From NCBI GenBank assembly GCA_900291925.1, contig UWYS01000005.1:496001-560000 (forward strand): a DNA stretch of 64,000 bases. Direction: 5' to 3'. Of the stretch, positions 1 to 10,377 are shown in pieces; the first letter of the stretch is position 1, and each line of letters opens with the position of its first letter. Below the pieces are notes generated by a model. It was not told where the DNA came from, did no database searches, and worked only from the letters and a program-made list of their open reading frames with translations. A program made the position numbers and the translations under genes. This DNA is from Thecaphora thlaspeos. Lineage: Eukaryota; Basidiomycota; Ustilaginomycetes; Urocystidales; Glomosporiaceae.

Positions 1-775
1 GACGTCTGCCGTCGTCGTCGCTGCCGCCGCTGGCAGCATTGTTGTCCTGCGTCCAGCTCGAGCTCCTCCTTCGTATCACTTTGGCCCCCGCCTTGCCTTT
101 GCTGTTGCTCCTTCCGATCCTGAGGGCGAGGTCTGCGTCGTCCACGCTGGTGGTGGCGAGGTAGCCCGATCCTGATCCGGCGTCGGCCAAAGAGCGCAGC
201 GCACGGTCCCGGTTGGGGCGTAGCGTCAGGTTGCGGATGAGCAGCGTGCATATTTGGCCGATGCGGATCGGTTCGTGATATATCGCGTCTACAGCGCCGG
301 TGTTTGTCATGGTCGTTGTGCGGCTGCTGAACGGAGACGCTGTGACCATCGTCTTAAACCGCCACGGAGGGCGCCCGTTTTTGTCGGGTGGGGACGGCGG
401 CTGCTGCTGCTGTTCCGGTCTAGATTTGTGCGTCGCGCATGTTTCGTAGGCCTCCGAGTCTGTGCCGACGGACGATTGAGGCTGTACGCGGGCGACGACG
501 GAGTCAAGGCAGGCAGATGTGAGGCAGATGTCGAAGAGGTGAGGCGGGTAGAGAAGGATGCAGCGATACGCGAGAGACTGGAGGAACGAGCTGGCCGTGT
601 GGAGCAGCGATCCAAAAAGGGCGCACGGAGCAGCCTTCCTCGCTCGTCTCTTCGGCACCGAGGCTGTCAGAGGTCGCGGGTCGAGAACAGATGCGTCAGC
701 GCTCAACACCGAGGCACAGAGTTGACCCGGGAGCTCCCACACACGGGTGTATGCGGTAGCTTTGGTGTAGCTTGC
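1..775 (-). CDS. Partial gene of unknown function running off the left edge
   Basis: The minus strand is open without a stop for about 258 codons from a likely intron acceptor (TAG at 778-776) to base 1, so only an internal piece of the gene is present. I do not recognise the family. Readable pieces include RVWELPGQL near the 5' side, a hydrophobic helical stretch (LFGSLLHTA ... CILLYPPHLFDICLTSACLDS), a Gln/Pro-rich linker, and a conserved-looking segment with IRIGQICTLLIRNL followed by LRPNRDRALRSL. The tail toward base 1 is Ser/Gly/Asp-rich and probably disordered. The steady composition and the helical segments argue for real coding. The first exon must lie upstream, between about 780 and 1400, but I could not fix its start codon. 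The gene is divergent from the mannose-1-phosphate guanylyltransferase gene. Function is not inferred. Confidence 0.6.
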
Positions 776-1555
776 CTACATATCTTCCGGTGTGCTGAGG
801 CCCTTCGACCGTAGAGCGTCGACCGGAAGTCGAGACGACGTCGATGATCTGCGCGCTGGCGTGGCGTACGTGCAGTTCCTTCGAGGCAGATCGCAGACGC
901 GGGAGGGCGTATGGCAAGCCGAGGGGAGCGACGGCCGCTGCCTTGGCAAGCTGGTTGCCGCTTTGTCGAAGGGGCCGAGGGCGCTGGCCATCCACCACGC
1001 AGCGTCCATCCCCTTGACATTGTCCGTTGGCACCCCGCCGCCTCGGCCAAGAAGATCGAGCCAAGCCGAGCCAAGCCAAGTCAAGCGCAGTGGCCATCGT
1101 CGTCGTCGTCGCCGCCAACTGCCGCTGCTTCGGCCTGGGCCGCATGCACGTGTGTATGAGTGTATACAGTACATAGGTGTGCGTGTGCGTGTGCGTGTGT
1201 GCATCTTTCTGCTCGGCGGACGGCGACGCCCGATGGTCAGCGGTCGGCGTTCCCTGCGCGGAGGTCCCGGCTGTGCTCCCGGCGTGCCCGGCCACCCAAG
1301 CGGCACGCCCGCGTCGCTCTCTCCACAGAGCGAAGAGACACACGAGCGGCTGGCTGTGCGCTTCGGTGCATCCCCTCGCCGCTTCGGCTTGACCCGGCGC
1401 GCCCTGCCTCGTCCCTCCCTCCTCGCTCACTCTCCCTACCTGCCTCTCCTCTCACAGAGCTCCTCCCGCCCTTCTCCTTCTTCCTTCCGGACCAGCCGAC
1501 CACAGCTCCGCTCCACTGTCTCGTTGCTGTTCCAGCCGTCCGTCCCATCAGAGTC
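776..1555. other. Divergent upstream region
   Basis: This stretch separates the left-edge minus-strand gene from the plus-strand guanylyltransferase gene. It should contain the first exon of the former, the 5' leader of the latter, and their promoters. The last 150 bases are pyrimidine-rich, as in other 5' leaders of this window. A GT-rich microsatellite lies inside. One CACGTG occurs at about 1147, but this hexamer is common in the window, so I do not call it a site. Confidence 0.5.
1176..1202. repeat. GTGTGC/GT-rich microsatellite
   Basis: About 27 bases of alternating GT/GC steps (units such as GTGTGC) in the upstream region of the guanylyltransferase gene. It is a simple sequence repeat with no evident coding role. 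Confidence 0.8.
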
Positions 1556-3469
1556 ATGGACAACGAGCAAAAGGTTCGCCTCGCAGCGCCTTCGTCATCC
1601 CCCCCCTCCTCCTCCTCCTCCTCCTCCTCCTCTTCTACCACTACCGCCACCAACACCGCCAGAACCAACGCCAATCCCGACCCCAACGGTCCCATCCAGA
1701 TCAATATACCTGCGCCTAACCCTTCCGCCTCCTTGTCGCCCTCGACGCCCACTGCAAGTTCGACCGGCGCAGCCCCACCTAGCATCACCGGCAGGTTCGA
1801 CTCGCGCTCTAGCCGCCACGCTCCCATCTTCGATTCCGCCTCGACCTCCTCGTCGGACGAAGCAGACGACCTCGCAAGCATAGATATTTCGCCTTACAAC
1901 ACGGAGCAGCGCCCTGCCCAACCCCACAGCATGGCAAACCTGCCAGACGGCCAGGCCGCCATGATGCAGATCCTCAACGGCATCGCATCCATGCAGAAAG
2001 AGGTACGTCGCTTCGTGCTCCGCCTTGTCTGCGCTCTGGCATCGCACCCTCGCCATAGGCTGACGGATGGACGCTCTGCCTCGCTCTGCCATCTCTCGCC
2101 GACGTCTTTATAGCTGGCCAGATTACACAAGCGCATGGATGCCTTGGAGCTGCAAAACGAAAAGATGGTCCGCAAGAACTCGTTCTTCTCGGCAACGCCG
2201 CCCGGCTCCGTTTCGCCCTCGCCCGCCTTTGGCAGCTTCCAACGGCTCGATTTTCCCAGCCGCAGCGGCTCGCCGATCGAGAACAGAAACTCGGACTACT
2301 TTGCCGCCCCGCACCTCGCTATGGCGCCCTCTGCGATGGCCCAGCCGGCGCCGCTCCTGGCCAAGGAGCCCAAGCTTGGGCTCTGGGCGGTGGTTCCGGC
2401 CGGGGGCGCCGGGACCCGTCTGTGGCCATTGAGCCGAGAGTCGTACCCCAAATTCCTCTTAGACCTGACGGGCAGTGGGAGGACGCTGTTGCAGAGCACG
2501 TGGGACCGCCTCCTGCCGCTGGCCGGCTCGTCACGGATGATGATTGTCACGGGCCAGGCCCACGTCAAGGGCGTCTCGGACCAGCTTCCCGAGCTGCGTG
2601 GCGCCAACATCCTGGCCGAACCTTCGCCCAAGGAATCGATGGCCGCAATCGGTTTGGCAGCGGCCGTGCTGCGGAGACGGGATCCCGAGGCTGTCCTCGG
2701 CTCTTTTGCGGCCGATCACATCATCTCGGGCCGGGACGGCTTCGAGTCCGCCGTCGCAGAGGCGGTCGCGACGGCAAAGGCTGGCTACCTCGTGACGATC
2801 GGCATCGCGCCCTCGCACCCTTCGACCGGCTTTGGCTACATCAAGCTCGGCGAGAGCCTCGAGCTGGACCGGGCGCCCAACGCTCGGCGCGTCACCGAGT
2901 TCAAGGAGAAGCCCGATGCGCGCACCGCCTCGGCCTACCTCAGCACGGGCGAGTACCGGTGGAACGGCGGCATGTTTGTCGTCAAAGCCCAGGTCCTGCT
3001 CGAGCTGCTGCGGCGAAGCGTGCCGGAGCTGTACGACGGTCTCGACCGGATCGCTGCCGCGTGGGACACGCCTTCGCGCCAGGCGACCCTGGCCGAGATC
3101 TGGCCGACGCTGCCCAAGATCGCCATTGACCACGCCGTCGCCGAGCCCGCGGCCAAGTCGGGCAAGGTGGCCGTGGTACCGGCGACGTTCGGCTGGGATG
3201 ATGTCGGCGACTTTGCCTCGCTGGCCGACCTGATCCCTGCCGAGGAGGGAGAAGCGCGCGTACTGGGAGACAGCAGGCTGGTGATTACCGAGTCGCAGGC
3301 AGGCGGTCTCATCGTACCTGCCGCAGGACGGCCGATCGCCTGTCTCGGTGTAGACGACGTCGTGGTGGTCGATACGCCCGATGCGCTCCTCATTACGACG
3401 CGCGCGAGGAGCCAGGACGTCAAGAAGATCGTCCAGAAGACGAAAAAGACCTACCCACAGCTCTGCTGA
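1556..3469 (+). CDS. Bacterial-type mannose-1-phosphate guanylyltransferase (GDP-mannose pyrophosphorylase) with N-terminal extension
   Basis: Two exons, 1556-2002 and 2114-3469, join in phase 0 to give 600 aa; the intron is 111 nt with a GTACGT donor. Residues about 235-600 form a complete sugar-nucleotidyltransferase domain: the signature GGAGTRLWPLSRE near residue 245, then SFAADHII, GFGYIKLG, EFKEKPDA, YRWNGGMFV and GWDDVGDF. This pattern is that of bacterial, especially actinobacterial, ManC without the C-terminal cupin isomerase domain of AlgA-type enzymes. It differs from the fungal Psa1/Mpg1 type, which starts with a GGFGTRLRPLT motif. The expected reaction is mannose-1-phosphate plus GTP to GDP-mannose and pyrophosphate, in the cytosol. 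Residues 1-150 are Ser/Thr/Pro-rich with a poly-Ser run, followed by a short coiled coil (LARLHKRMDALELQNEKM) that spans the splice junction. The catalytic body has no intron. Bacterial origin is inferred. Confidence 0.88.
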
Positions 3470-4142
3470 GCTCGTTGGCGCCCTTCTAGGCCCTTCGTCC
3501 TCTCTCTCTATACCCCCTATCCCGTGCCACTTCCGCCGTCCAATCGGCCTTTTTCGGCCACCTACCTAAACTGAAACTCCAACCGAGGGACAATTCTGGA
3601 CGAATCGTAAACAAGTGTATCTAGTCTGGGGAACGCGTTCAGATCCCGATCGTTTCCGCTCAGAGACCGACCATCTGCAATGCGAACGAACAATCTCAGG
3701 AGGAAACCTAGACCTGCTCGCCAGACTGCTCGCGCTAAGACGGGCGCCCTCTGACCAACAGACACGGACACGTCGAATGAACTGCGAGGGTTCGATTTGG
3801 AGTTCGAATCCGTAAGATTGACTGCCGCGATCACGAGAGACTAAATGCTAGCGCTACCTATATGCTGTGAGGATGGTGGATGAGAATCGAGAAGAAAAGG
3901 TCATGTTCTGGTGGAAGGGAAGGGTGTGTGCTGAAGAAATGTGCTTGCGGTGCCAGGGAGAGGTCTAGGATCTTGTCGAGAATGAATGAGAAAGGTTTCT
4001 GGTATATTCGAGCGAAATGCGACAAGAGATGTAAGAGTGAATGGTGGGAAGCGAGCTGGTACCACAGGTGTTGTTGTTGACGAGACACGAGAGGACTGGG
4101 CTCGAGGTTGGGCGACGAGATAGTAGAGATAAGGCGAAGTCC
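3470..4142. other. Convergent intergenic region
   Basis: This is 3' flanking sequence of two convergent genes. It is less GC-rich than the coding DNA. I see no conserved gene, RNA or repeat in it. Confidence 0.5.
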
Positions 4143-6647
4143 TCAGAGCTCGGCATTGTCTGCGCACTGGCGCAACGCCATCGTCAGGACCTCCAGACGC
4201 TTCGCCGAACTCCTGCTCAACGACGACAGCCTTGGCAGTCCATCCTCGTCATCGTCGGTGCCTTCTCCGCCCCCTTGCTCGTCCCGTCTGGGCCTAGCCC
4301 TGGAAGGGATCGAGGTGGCGCCACCGGCACGGCCGACTTTGATCCGCCTGTTGGCGCTGACCCGCGAAGTGGGCGAGTCAAACCCAGCAGAGACGAGGCT
4401 GTTTTCGTCAGAGACCATCATGGGTCGACGGCTCGTCTCTTCGATCAGCTTGGCTATCTTGCTGCCCCGCGAAAGGCTCTGCATGAAGGCCTTTTTCTTG
4501 ATCGTCGCGGGGACCGCGCCGTCACATAGGAAGGGATCGTCGTCCCGTCGCGCCGTTGCGTTGGCCGCATGACTGGAGCCGAACGGCTGCCTTTGGCCTT
4601 GTTGGAGAGGCCCAGATGTCGTCGATCCGGAAACGTGGGACTTGACTGTCTGCGCCCGGACCTTCGAGGATCCGCCGGTGGCTGCACCTGCCTTGCCATT
4701 GGATCGACCCACACTGCCGTTAGGGCACGTGGTACGCTGGCTCTTGGGAGACTTGGTCCGGCCTCGAGCCGCATCGAGAGCCGTGGCGTCATCCGGAGAT
4801 GCAGAGACGGAGGTGGCAGATCGGCTGGCTGCGTTGAGCCTCGGCTTCGACCGCCGTTTGGCGATGCGGCGAGACGAGATGATGGCCTCGCCCTTGAGCG
4901 GGGACCAGCTCCGAGGTTCGAACTCGGTCCCGCTGAGCTCGAGCACCTTGGGAGAGTTGATGCCTGATGGCGAGCTGACCATGAGGGTCGGCGGCGAAGG
5001 TGGCTTTGGTGGAGACGGTACCTCGAGATTTGCCGAAGAGGAGTTTTCCTGCTGCTCCCTCTTCTGCCTCTCGCAGTCCTGCAGAGCCTTGCTAAGCACC
5101 TCGACGCTCTTCATCCGCCTCAGGTGGCTCGGCCGCAGGCAGGCCTCGTTTCTCAGAGCGACGGCCAGATCCTTCGATAAGAACGGCAGAGCGGGCCCTG
5201 CCAGCAGCAGGAGAGCAACGGAGACCCTAGCCTCCGCCGTCTGGGCCTGGGAGGCTGCGGTTGGCGGTTCGGCTTCCTCGGATTGCGAACCCGTGCGCTC
5301 GGTGAACTGGTTGAGCCCCTGCAACGACTCACGCCAAGCCGCACGGTCTTTGCGCCACCGCCGCTGAGTGTCGAGGCTGAAGGTCTGCTGTCCTCCGCCG
5401 GAGTGGAGGTTAGGCTTGGTCGGACTGTCGCCAAAGGCCTCGGCGAGACCTGTGCGGCGCTTGCCCTTCTTGCCCGCGTTGAGCTGGTCCGCTATGCAGC
5501 CGGCCGCGACCACCATGTCTTTGTTTGCCGCCATTTCGAGATCAAAATGTCTCTTTGCCCGCGCGGGGAGCGTCACCGACTTGGCGCTCTGGTACGCAAG
5601 ACTACCCGTCCAAAGCTGGTTTCTGCTGGCCTGTTTGCGCAGCGTCCTCGCGGGCACAGCCTTCGGACTCGCCAGACCGGCCTTCATGCGCGCCTTCTTC
5701 GGGCTAGACGTCCTGCCGGACGGCGAGCCGAACGATGTCACCGTGGCGCCTGGCTGCGATGTCTGTGCGCAATCCCTTCGAGCTGGCGTGCTATCGTCTG
5801 CAGCCTCGATGGATCGGCCAACGACGGCAATCGCGTTCGTTGCGACATCGGCGCTCGGCGTGATGTGGATAGAAGGAATTGGCGGAAAGGCCGGTATCTT
5901 GGCAGATGTCGACTCGGCCCTCCAGAATGCGCCAAAGAGCCAGCCGGACGACTTCGTCGCTCTGAGCTGGCGAGCGACCGGAGTGGGCTTGCACTCGTCG
6001 GAGAACGTGCGCTGCATTGTCTGGCGAAGGGAAGCTGCCGCCTCGGATGGTGTCGAGGTGTGCGCACTGCCGTATGAGGCATTGTTATCGATGTTAGGGC
6101 TGCGCTGGGCTTGGGATGCCATCTTTCCGGACGTCTGACGGTCCGGCGTGATAATGCGCGTCTCCTTGTAGCCTGCCCTTTCGAGGAGGTCCTGGAGGCT
6201 GTCGAACTGGCTGTCGAACTGGCTGTCGAACTGGCTGTCGAACTGGCTGTCTGATACGGCACTGTCGGCGACGACTGTATCCTGCTTGGCACTAGACGGT
6301 CGAGTGGGTAGCTGGCTAGGTAGCCGCGACGCGATGCTGTATAGCCTTTGGAGGCCTCCGAGGGCAGCAGCCGAATCGGGCGGGCTGTCTCCTCCCCTTT
6401 GCGGTAAGCTGGACGTCGACGTCGGCGAGGTCAGCGTGTCGCTCTCGCCGCTCAGAGCTGGCGTGCCCTTGTGCGCAAGGGATTCCGGCGAAGAAGAAGG
6501 CAAATAGGCGATGCCCTAGCAAGCCACGGCGACAAGATAGGCAGAGATGACGAGAGGAGGGCATCAGCAGGTCAGCGCCTACCTGCTAGCGACAAGCAGA
6601 AATCGATCGGTGCTCACCCTTTGTATCCGTCCGATGTACCCGTACAT
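4143..6647 (-). CDS. Uncharacterised 800-aa disordered protein with DSQF repeats
   Basis: Two exons: a 10-codon first exon at 6647-6618 (reads MYGYIGRIQR) and a long second exon at 6515-4143, joined in phase 0 across a 102-nt intron with a GTGAGC donor and CTAG acceptor. Without the small first exon the long frame has no upstream ATG, which is why I place the start at 6647. The protein is rich in Ser, Pro, Arg and Lys and I recognise no catalytic domain. Residues about 100-120 carry four tandem DSQF units followed by DSLQDLLER. The middle part looks more ordered: FDLEMAANKDMVVAAGCI, RRWRKDRAAW, and a helical piece with VSVALLLLAG and FLSKDLAVALRNEA. The C-terminus ends in another helix (KRLEVLTMALRQC). 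Many SP and TP sites suggest phosphorylation, which is inference. It may be a lineage-restricted cytoskeletal or regulatory protein, but nothing proves this. Confidence 0.75.
6198..6251 (-). repeat. 12-bp coding tandem repeat (DSQF units)
   Basis: Four and a half near-perfect copies of a 12-base unit (plus strand gctgtcgaactg) encode DSQF four times within the 800-aa protein. The near-identity of the copies at DNA level suggests recent slippage expansion. Confidence 0.9.
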
Positions 6648-8340
6648 GCTGCTGCCGAGATCCGTACGATGTCGACGTTAGAGGGTGGATGTATACGAGT
6701 AGGTGGACATGTGTGTCCGGGCCGTCCTGGCTGTATGTTTGTGGAGTGGTATCGCTAGGGCCGTCGCCGCCCACTGTTTGTCGCTGCCTTGCGAGGGGCT
6801 AGGCAGCGCGAACGGCAAGGGCCGCCGAAGATTGCCTATGGTGAGGGGCGTCAAAAGGCAGAGCTAGAAAGACGGCGTGACAAGGTCGTGGAGAGGAGAG
6901 AGGTGTGTCGGAGGTTGCGCCCACGGATGTTCCGGTCGAAAGCGGCGCCGATGCCCGATCGTGATTCGCGGTCCGGCCCTTGGGCGGATGTGATCCGAGT
7001 CTAGAAAGATGAGTGTGTGTGGGGGGGAGGGCGAGTGCGGAGGCGAGAAGAGAGAGACTCTTCGTAGTGAAAGGCAGGATCGAGCTGAGACTGAAAGAGG
7101 AGAAGGAGAAGAGGAGGAGGAGCGAAAGAGGAGAACGAGACGGCCAAAACAGAGGAACTGCAAACAAGGGGCCCAAGCCACCACCATGTCAGCGTCGCCG
7201 TGCAAGACCCACGTGAACGTTTGACTGCTCTCGACATTTCGTCCGTTCGTCTGACCATCCATCCGTCCGTCCGGGCGTTATGCAACATGCAGAAATACTC
7301 GCAGAAACACCTCAGCTTCAACGAATGGGAGCGGGTGGAAGCCCGGCCTTCTGATGCCCTGACATGCCGCTGGGTTCGGCTCTCGTCTCTCTGGCCTGTC
7401 GGGATCTGTGCCCACTCAAGACTCGTGCCTCTGCCACGGACCGGGACCGAGACCTCGCTCGCTCGCTCGGGGGTCGCATCTATTCGTCCATTTTGCCTTG
7501 AAACTGGGGGAACAGAGAGATGGAAAAGGGGTTGGGTTTGGTTTGGTTTCCTCCGCCACGGTCAGCGGCACCCTTATTTCTTGCATCCCTGGTCGCATCT
7601 TGTCGCCTCGGCGTGCGTGGTTTTGCGAGTCCCGCGTGACTTCTAGCCCTGCCCCCGGCAGGATCGGGAACAGCTGAAACCCCGATGGTTTAGGCCGATT
7701 TCGCACGAGTCAAGCACGAGGGCGGAAGAAGGGTGGAGGCGGAAGAAGATCACGCAATAGTCGAGGCGTTCGTCGTGATCCTCTGTGTACCGACCGTCCG
7801 CCCGCCCTCATCCGCGTCCCTCCGTCCTCGTTGCTCTCTGGAGCCGCTGATTCGTCGGCCTCGACTTGCCGATGGGCTCGATCCGCCTACATAGCACACC
7901 GCGCTTGCAGGCCGCCGCAATCGTTTGCTCCTTCGATTGACCGCGCCAGGCCGCAACCATGGCGGCCCAGGATGAAGCATCGAGGCCCCTTCCCTGCTGC
8001 TTTGGCGTCGCTGCTGTTGCTAAGTAAGTAGCTCGAAGCCGGTGAAGGAGGAGCAGGAGACGTGATAGACGGCAAAGGCTTCTACTACGATCTGGCTGCT
8101 GACGAGGATCTGCCGCGGAAGGGATGTCGGGGATAAGTTGGCGGCGATGCCGTACAGAGACGGCAAGGAGGGAGGGCTTCTCAGCCCCGCTCCACCTGGG
8201 ACAGATCGGTCGTTTGACACCACGTTCCCTTCATAACCCACCCCTACCACCTTCTTCTCTCCCTACCACATCCCACATCTTCCCGTCACGCCTTGTGCAT
8301 CTTTCTTGCCCCTCCCGTTTTGCCCCCGCACGCCCTCACC
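6648..8340. other. Divergent intergenic region upstream of PAPS reductase
   Basis: About 1.7 kb between the 800-aa protein gene and the PAPS reductase gene. It holds purine-rich patches (about 7015-7150), a short GCTC repeat near 7455 and a pyrimidine-rich leader from 8225 to 8340. A palindromic CACGTG at 7210-7215 could be a bHLH (Cbf1-like) site for a sulfur gene, but the hexamer occurs by chance elsewhere in this GC-rich DNA. No further gene is supported. Confidence 0.45.
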
Positions 8341-9276
8341 ATGACCAACGACAGCCAAGTCGCTCAGACCTCGCAGCAGGCGCTGTACGACGTCCAGATC
8401 CAAAAGGTCGTCAGCAACCTTCCCGCCATCAACCGCAAGCTCGGCGAGGCCGACCCCCGCGAGATTGTCGAGTGGGCCATCGACAATTTGCCCGGCCTCT
8501 ACCAGACGACGGCGTTCGGGTTGACTGGCTGCATCACGGTCGACATGATCTCGAGGATCAGCGCCGAGCGTGCGGCCAAGGCCGGCCAGCCCGCCAAGCA
8601 CCTCGTCCCGCTCATCTTTATCGATACCCTCTACCACTTCCCGCAGACGCTCGATCTTGCCGCTAAGGCCGCGCGCCACTACGATGCCGAGATGCACACC
8701 TTCTACCCGCCCGGCACTGACACTGTCAACGAGTTCGAGACCAAGTGGGGGCCGTCGCTCTGGAAGCGCGACGAAGACACCTACGACTACCTCGTCAAGG
8801 TCGAGCCGGCGCGCAGGGCATACGACGAGCTCGGCGTCCGCGCCGTCTTCACCGGCCGACGGAGGTCGCAGGGTTCCGACCGCGCATCGCTCAACGCGGT
8901 CGAGGTCGACGAGACGGGCCTGGTCAAGGTCAACGCCCTGATGAACTGGTCGTTTGCCCAGGTCGATGACTATGCCAAGCTCAACGCCGTCCCCTACAAC
9001 GAACTGCTCGACCTCGGCTACAAGTCGATCGGCGACTGGCACTCGACCGCCCTCGTCGGTGTCGGCGACGGTGAGCGATCCGGCCGCTGGAAGGACAAGG
9101 GCGGCAAGACTGAGTGCGGCCTCCACAAGGACTACTTCAAGATGAAGAACCTCGCCGAGAAGAAGCTGAGAGAGGCCGAGCTTGCCAGGAAAGACGAGGC
9201 CAAGGACCAGAGGGTCGACGCTGCGGCCGCGACACGAGAAACGTCAGCGCAGCAGCCTGTCGTCGCCTCGTCATAA
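8341..9276 (+). CDS. MET16: Phosphoadenylyl-sulfate (PAPS) reductase, thioredoxin-dependent
   Basis: Single-exon gene of 311 aa, a normal length for fungal Met16. It reduces 3'-phosphoadenylyl sulfate to sulfite using thioredoxin, a cytosolic step of sulfate assimilation toward cysteine and methionine. The PAPS-reductase/ATP-pyrophosphatase fold is visible in FGLTGCITVDMISR (PP-loop position), LIFIDTLYHFPQTLDLA, and FTGRRRSQGSDRASL. The redox motif KTECGLH near the C-terminus puts the catalytic cysteine at residue 259. The start at 8341 follows ACC and precedes all conserved sequence; a further in-frame ATG at 8293 would only add a low-complexity leader. The last 40 residues form a charged helical tail after the catalytic motif. 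No intron is present. Homologs with a fused thioredoxin exist in other organisms, but that fusion is absent here. Confidence 0.95.
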   Translation: MTNDSQVAQTSQQALYDVQIQKVVSNLPAINRKLGEADPREIVEWAIDNLPGLYQTTAFGLTGCITVDMISRISAERAAKAGQPAKHLVPLIFIDTLYHFPQTLDLAAKAARHYDAEMHTFYPPGTDTVNEFETKWGPSLWKRDEDTYDYLVKVEPARRAYDELGVRAVFTGRRRSQGSDRASLNAVEVDETGLVKVNALMNWSFAQVDDYAKLNAVPYNELLDLGYKSIGDWHSTALVGVGDGERSGRWKDKGGKTECGLHKDYFKMKNLAEKKLREAELARKDEAKDQRVDAAAATRETSAQQPVVASS

Positions 9277-10377
9277 GGCCATCGTCACGACGCCTTCCGG
9301 TCGATCACGACAGACCACCGCCCACCCTTCTTTCCGTCCAGCGCATTTCCATCGTCCCGGCTCTCTTCGGCGCCGATCTTGCATTGCTCCGTCGTTCTCG
9401 CCCAGTCTCTCTCTTTCTCTGTATATCACGTCTCACGACTTATCAGGCATTCCGTACATGCATATCCTCCTGATCCTCGTCACAAGAGGTCCGTCTAGGT
9501 CCCGCCACCAAAAGGCGCCCTGCGCCAACCATTCTTCTAGTTGTCGACGGCGGCGCTGCAACATCATAGAGCTCTCACTGTATCAGAACCAACGTGACTA
9601 AATGTGGACGCGGGCGCGAAGCCTGGAAGGCGGACTCAGTGCCTCAGGTCCTTGTCTTTTAGCGTGTGCCCGTCGAGCAAGAAGAACTGAGCAGCAGCCG
9701 CACCCTCTTGGGGGCCATTTTGCGAGAGACAGCGTAGCACAATGCAAGATGGCAGGGCGCTACGCCTCGGCTTTCTCCGAACCGACTTGGGGAGCCTTGT
9801 TGCATTTTTGATCTCTGCCAACTGCTGCCAGCGAAAGTGAGGTGGGACGGGCTTCTCTCCGGGCAGGAAAGGCCCTCGGATCCGGGCCCCCGCCTGCTGC
9901 CTTTCTCGTGCTTCTGGTGATTTTGCAGGGAGGCAACTATTTCGGACATCGCCGTGCTTTTCTTCTCTGCTGCTATCTGCGTCCCGGTGGACCGTGACTC
10001 GCGGCGCCTCCCTGTTGTCGAGGGTGGGAGAAAGAGGTAAGGTTAAATGGCCCTGCGCCCACCATCGAGCCCCGTATAAGAAGCACCTTGCTGGGCAAGC
10101 TCGAGGGCCCTCACAACCAGAGACACATCATCTTGCTGCCGTCGCCGCCGTCGCCCTCTGCTTCTCGCCCCGCCCGTCAGACGCTCGCACGCAGCATCGC
10201 CCACACGTCCCCACGCCAGCCCGAAAAGGAGGCGCCCAACTTTACTTCTCGAAGAGGTGGCCCAGCCTCTCCTCCCTTGCCTACACGTGCGGGCTAGGAC
10301 CCTTCTGCCTTTCCCCTGCCTTATCGCCCCGGATCTCTCTGACCCTCACCGTCTCCTCTACCATCACATCGTCGAGA
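9277..10377. other. Intergenic region between PAPS reductase and guanine deaminase
   Basis: This 1.1 kb holds the 3' flank of the PAPS reductase gene and the promoter and leader of the guanine deaminase gene. The last 250 bases are C/T-rich with many CCGCC steps. No additional gene, RNA or repeat is apparent. Confidence 0.45.

Noticed and set aside
3775..3825. GTTCGAATCC-like B-box suggesting a tRNA
   Set aside because: No A-box, no cloverleaf pairing and no acceptor stem can be drawn around it.
6198..6251. Regular short repeats resembling a CRISPR array
   Set aside because: They are 12-bp in-frame coding repeats without spacers, in a eukaryotic gene.
7210..7215. CACGTG as a regulatory site for PAPS reductase
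   Set aside because: The same hexamer occurs many times in the window, including inside exons and at splice sites, and this copy is 1.1 kb from the start.
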